Positions 61,837 through 64,000 of a stretch of 64,000 nt of DNA are shown here, piece by piece. Below the pieces are notes generated by a model. That model saw nothing but the letters and a program-made list of their open reading frames with translations. It had not been told where the DNA came from and made no database searches. This DNA comes from UBA3263 sp964586765 (GTDB lineage: Bacteria > Bacteroidota > Bacteroidia > Bacteroidales > Muribaculaceae): NCBI GenBank assembly GCA_964586765.1, contig CAZPHN010000003.1, positions 43,430 through 107,429 of the forward strand, in the 5' to 3' direction. A program made the position numbers and the translations under genes. Every line of letters begins with the position of its first letter. Position 1 is the stretch's first letter.

Positions 61837-61844
61837 TATATTTG
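61837..61844 (+). promoter_or_regulatory. Promoter -7 box of the vorDBA genes
   Basis: TATATTTG, 38 bases before ATG 61882; it also shows that the longer frame from 61810 is not the true start. Confidence 0.5.
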
Positions 61845-61881
61845 CAGCATAAAGTATCAAAAAATCAACAAATTTAATAAT

Positions 61882-62112
61882 ATGGCTAAAGTAATCGGCA
61901 CAGTTGAGATAAATAGTGCCAAGTGCAAAGGGTGTAACCTTTGTGTGGTTGCCTGCCCGACAGATGTACTTGCGCTGCGCCCGAAAGAGGTCAATGACCG
62001 CGGGTATCATTTTGCCTATGCCGCTGACCCCGATAAGTGTATAGGGTGCGCCTCATGTGCGCTTGTATGTCCCGATGCCTGTATAGAGGTCTATAAAGTG
62101 GTGCTTAAGTAA
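61882..62112 (+). CDS. vorD: 2x[4Fe-4S] ferredoxin, delta subunit of 2-oxoacid oxidoreductase
   Basis: A 76-residue ferredoxin from ATG 61882 with two CxxCxxCxxxCP motifs (CKGCNLCVVACP and CIGCASCALVCP). It sits 27 bases before the alpha subunit gene. In such complexes this subunit passes electrons from the TPP-bearing beta subunit to a soluble ferredoxin. The frame extends upstream to an ATG at 61810, but that extension is low-complexity and lies over the promoter. Confidence 0.93.
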   Translation: MAKVIGTVEINSAKCKGCNLCVVACPTDVLALRPKEVNDRGYHFAYAADPDKCIGCASCALVCPDACIEVYKVVLK

Positions 62113-62139
62113 TCAGCTGATTTGCCGCCATAAAAGATA

Positions 62140-63246
62140 ATGGAAAACAAAGAAGAAGTTAAACTGCTCAAGGGTAATGAAGCGATAGCCCATGCCGCCA
62201 TCCGTTACGGAGTTGACGGTTATTTCGGTTATCCTATCACACCACAGAGCGAAGTTCTCGAGACACTGGAAGCGTTGATGCCGTGGGAAACCACCGGTAT
62301 GGTAGTCTTGCAGGCAGAGAGCGAAGTCGCCGCCATCAACATGGTCTATGGCGGTGCGTCATCGGGCAAAGCCGTGATGACTTCATCATCGTCGCCCGGC
62401 GTAAGTTTGAAGCAGGAGGGTATAAGCTATATCGCAGCCGGTGAGCTCCCCGCGTTGATTATCAATGTGATGCGCGGCGGTCCGGGACTGGGCACAATCC
62501 AACCCTCGCAGGCTGACTATTTTCAGGCAACCAAGGGTGGCGGTCACGGTGACTACCATCTGATAGTTCTCGCTCCGGCATCGGTTCAGGAAATGGCTGA
62601 TTTTGTCGGGCTGGGTTTTGACCTTGCGTTTAAATACCGCACTCCGGCAATGCTGCTGGCTGACGGTGTAATCGGTCAGATGATGGAGAAGGTAGTCCTT
62701 CCGCCGTCGAAGCCGCGCCGCACCGCCGAGGAGATTGTCGAGCAGTGTCCGTGGGCAACCCGTGGCAAGCACGGTCGCAAACACCGCAATGTGTCGACCA
62801 CACTGGAGCTTGACCCGCTTGCAATGGAGAAGAACAACATCCGTCTGCAGGAAACTTATGCCCGAATTCAGGAAAACGAAGTAAGATTTGAGGAATACAT
62901 GACCGAAGATGCGGATTATGTCATCATAGCTTTCGGCTGTATGGCACGCATCTGCCGAAAGGCTGTTGAGGATGCGCGCGCTCAGGGTCTCAAGGTAGGA
63001 CTTCTCCGTCCTATTACCCTCTGGCCCTTCCCCACGAAGGCTATTGCCGCTCTGTCGGAGAGAGTCAAGGGTATACTTGTAGCCGAGCTTAACGCCGGGC
63101 AGATGATTGAGGACGTAAGGCTCGCGGTTGAAGGCAGAACACCGGTACGCCACTTCGGACGCACCGGCGGCATTGTTCCTAATCCTCAGGAGGTGCTTGA
63201 TGCACTCCAAGCGGATTTTAATGTAGAAAAGGAGGCAGCAAAATGA
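62140..63246 (+). CDS. vorB: 2-oxoacid:ferredoxin oxidoreductase alpha subunit (VorB type)
   Basis: A 368-residue subunit of the pyruvate/2-ketoisovalerate oxidoreductase superfamily: pyrimidine-binding domain start GNEAIAHAAIRYGVDGYFGY, the VYGGASSGKAVMTSSSSPG loop, and domain II with FGCMARICRKAVEDARAQG (about 268-286). The size and order match 3-methyl-2-oxobutanoate (branched-chain) or related oxidoreductases that make acyl-CoA. The stop overlaps the next ATG (ATGA), implying coupled translation. Confidence 0.93.
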   Translation: MENKEEVKLLKGNEAIAHAAIRYGVDGYFGYPITPQSEVLETLEALMPWETTGMVVLQAESEVAAINMVYGGASSGKAVMTSSSSPGVSLKQEGISYIAAGELPALIINVMRGGPGLGTIQPSQADYFQATKGGGHGDYHLIVLAPASVQEMADFVGLGFDLAFKYRTPAMLLADGVIGQMMEKVVLPPSKPRRTAEEIVEQCPWATRGKHGRKHRNVSTTLELDPLAMEKNNIRLQETYARIQENEVRFEEYMTEDADYVIIAFGCMARICRKAVEDARAQGLKVGLLRPITLWPFPTKAIAALSERVKGILVAELNAGQMIEDVRLAVEGRTPVRHFGRTGGIVPNPQEVLDALQADFNVEKEAAK

Positions 63247-64000
63247 CAAAAGAAGAGATAATTGCCGCCGGAGGCAGTAAGGTTTCGACCAAACCGCGCC
63301 TGCTGCTTGACGTCAATATGCACTATTGTCCGGGTTGTTCCCACGGTGTTGTCCATAAGATTCTTGCCGAAGCTATCGATGAGCTTGGAATGGAAGATAC
63401 CGCGATAGGCGTTGCTCCGGTAGGATGTGCAGTATTCGCTTATAATTATATCGACGTAGACTGGGTTGAGGCAGCGCATGGTCGCGCACCCGCCGTGGCT
63501 ACCGCACTCGCACGCCTTAATCCGGAGTCAACCGTGTTTACATATCAGGGCGACGGAGACCTTGCCGCCATAGGCACATGCGAGACCATCCATGCTTGTA
63601 ACCGTGGAGAGAATATCGCCATAATATTCATAAATAACGGTATTTATGGTATGACCGGTGGACAGATGGCACCCACTACGCTCGAGGGCATGAAAACGTC
63701 AACTACTCCCTATGGACGCCGGGTGGACCTCAACGGCTATCCGCTGCGTATCACCGACTTGGTAAAGGAGCTTGACGGTACCTGCTACGTTACGCGCGAG
63801 GCGGTTCATACACTTGCTGCGGTACGTAAGGCAAAGGCTGCCATCAAGCAGGCGTTGATTAATGCGCGCGACAAGAAAGGCACATCGTTTGTCGAGATTG
63901 TTTCGACCTGTAACAGCGGTTGGAAAATGTCGCCGGAGAAAGCTAACAAATGGATGGAGGAGAATATGTTTGAGAAATATCCCCTCGGCGAACTCAAAAA
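63243..64000 (+). CDS. vorA: 2-oxoacid:ferredoxin oxidoreductase beta subunit (VorA type), partial
   Basis: 252 codons are visible to the window edge, with the remaining C-terminus outside. TPP binding is shown by FTYQGDGDLAAIGTCETIHA (GDG motif) and INNGIYGMTGGQ (NN motif). An N-terminal CPGCSHG near residue 30 is the usual cluster-proximal or TPP site. It begins at ATG 63243, overlapping the vorB stop by four bases. Confidence 0.93.
   Translation, partial: MTKEEIIAAGGSKVSTKPRLLLDVNMHYCPGCSHGVVHKILAEAIDELGMEDTAIGVAPVGCAVFAYNYIDVDWVEAAHGRAPAVATALARLNPESTVFTYQGDGDLAAIGTCETIHACNRGENIAIIFINNGIYGMTGGQMAPTTLEGMKTSTTPYGRRVDLNGYPLRITDLVKELDGTCYVTREAVHTLAAVRKAKAAIKQALINARDKKGTSFVEIVSTCNSGWKMSPEKANKWMEENMFEKYPLGELK

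Noticed and set aside
61810..61881. Upstream extension of the ferredoxin to the ATG at 61810
   Set aside because: It covers the promoter box at 61837-61844 and adds residues not found in this ferredoxin type.

Overview
This 64-kb window is chromosomal DNA from a member of the Bacteroidales, most plausibly Muribaculaceae or a close relative. The evidence is Bacteroidetes-type promoters (a -33 TTG about 19-20 bases before a -7 TAnnTTTG), a type IX secretion sortase (PorU) with two cargo-like proteins, a Bacteroidales-type LptD, and a VorDBA-type ferredoxin oxidoreductase. The family-level placement is inference; no rRNA or other marker is present. I saw no prophage, integrase or CRISPR array.

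Layout, left to right. 1-8042 (minus strand) is one tight seven-gene block of exported proteins: a beta-propeller/OmpA-like protein, a TPR-caspase, four tandem paralogous outer-membrane barrels with carboxypeptidase-regulatory-like domains, and a DUF4384-like protein cut by the window edge. 8.1-17.3 kb (minus) holds upp, a periplasmic TPR protein paired with a TonB-receptor-like barrel, a large T9SS-type cargo protein behind a long structured leader RNA, and a SprT-like gene. 17.3-23.5 kb holds a HAD phosphatase, priA, a candidate small RNA, and queC-queF co-directional with a C69 dipeptidase.

23.6-35.5 kb (plus) holds a second large T9SS-type cargo protein, a small FAH-like protein followed by porU, an Abi/HEPN-like protein, an Omp85-type barrel and a phosphoethanolamine transferase. 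35.5-44.1 kb is the accessory island: REP-like and other repeats, a frameshifted XRE regulator, a membrane coiled-coil protein, and hsdM-hsdS-DUF1016 nuclease-hsdR. 44.2-64 kb is mostly housekeeping: a biotin-dependent carboxyltransferase, two components of a metal ABC importer, lptD, a DUF4373 protein, a PH-domain protein, rplY-pth-hslR, an RsuA-family pseudouridine synthase with a repetitive tail, asnS, a DEAD-box helicase, a REP-associated transposase, a Ca/Na antiporter, a GltD-like oxidoreductase and the vorDBA genes (last one partial).

Themes. Much of the window serves the cell envelope: PorU and two of its likely substrates, LptD, a lipid A modifier, Omp85 and other barrels, and the caspase block. 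Homopolymeric G tracts sit at places where slippage would matter: inside one T9SS cargo gene, in the promoter spacer of the other, and at the -33 position of the caspase block. The most unusual loci are the exported caspase operon with its quadruplicated barrels, the leader RNA with mutually exclusive hairpins at 16.3-16.6 kb, and the RAYT transposase among its own REP repeats.
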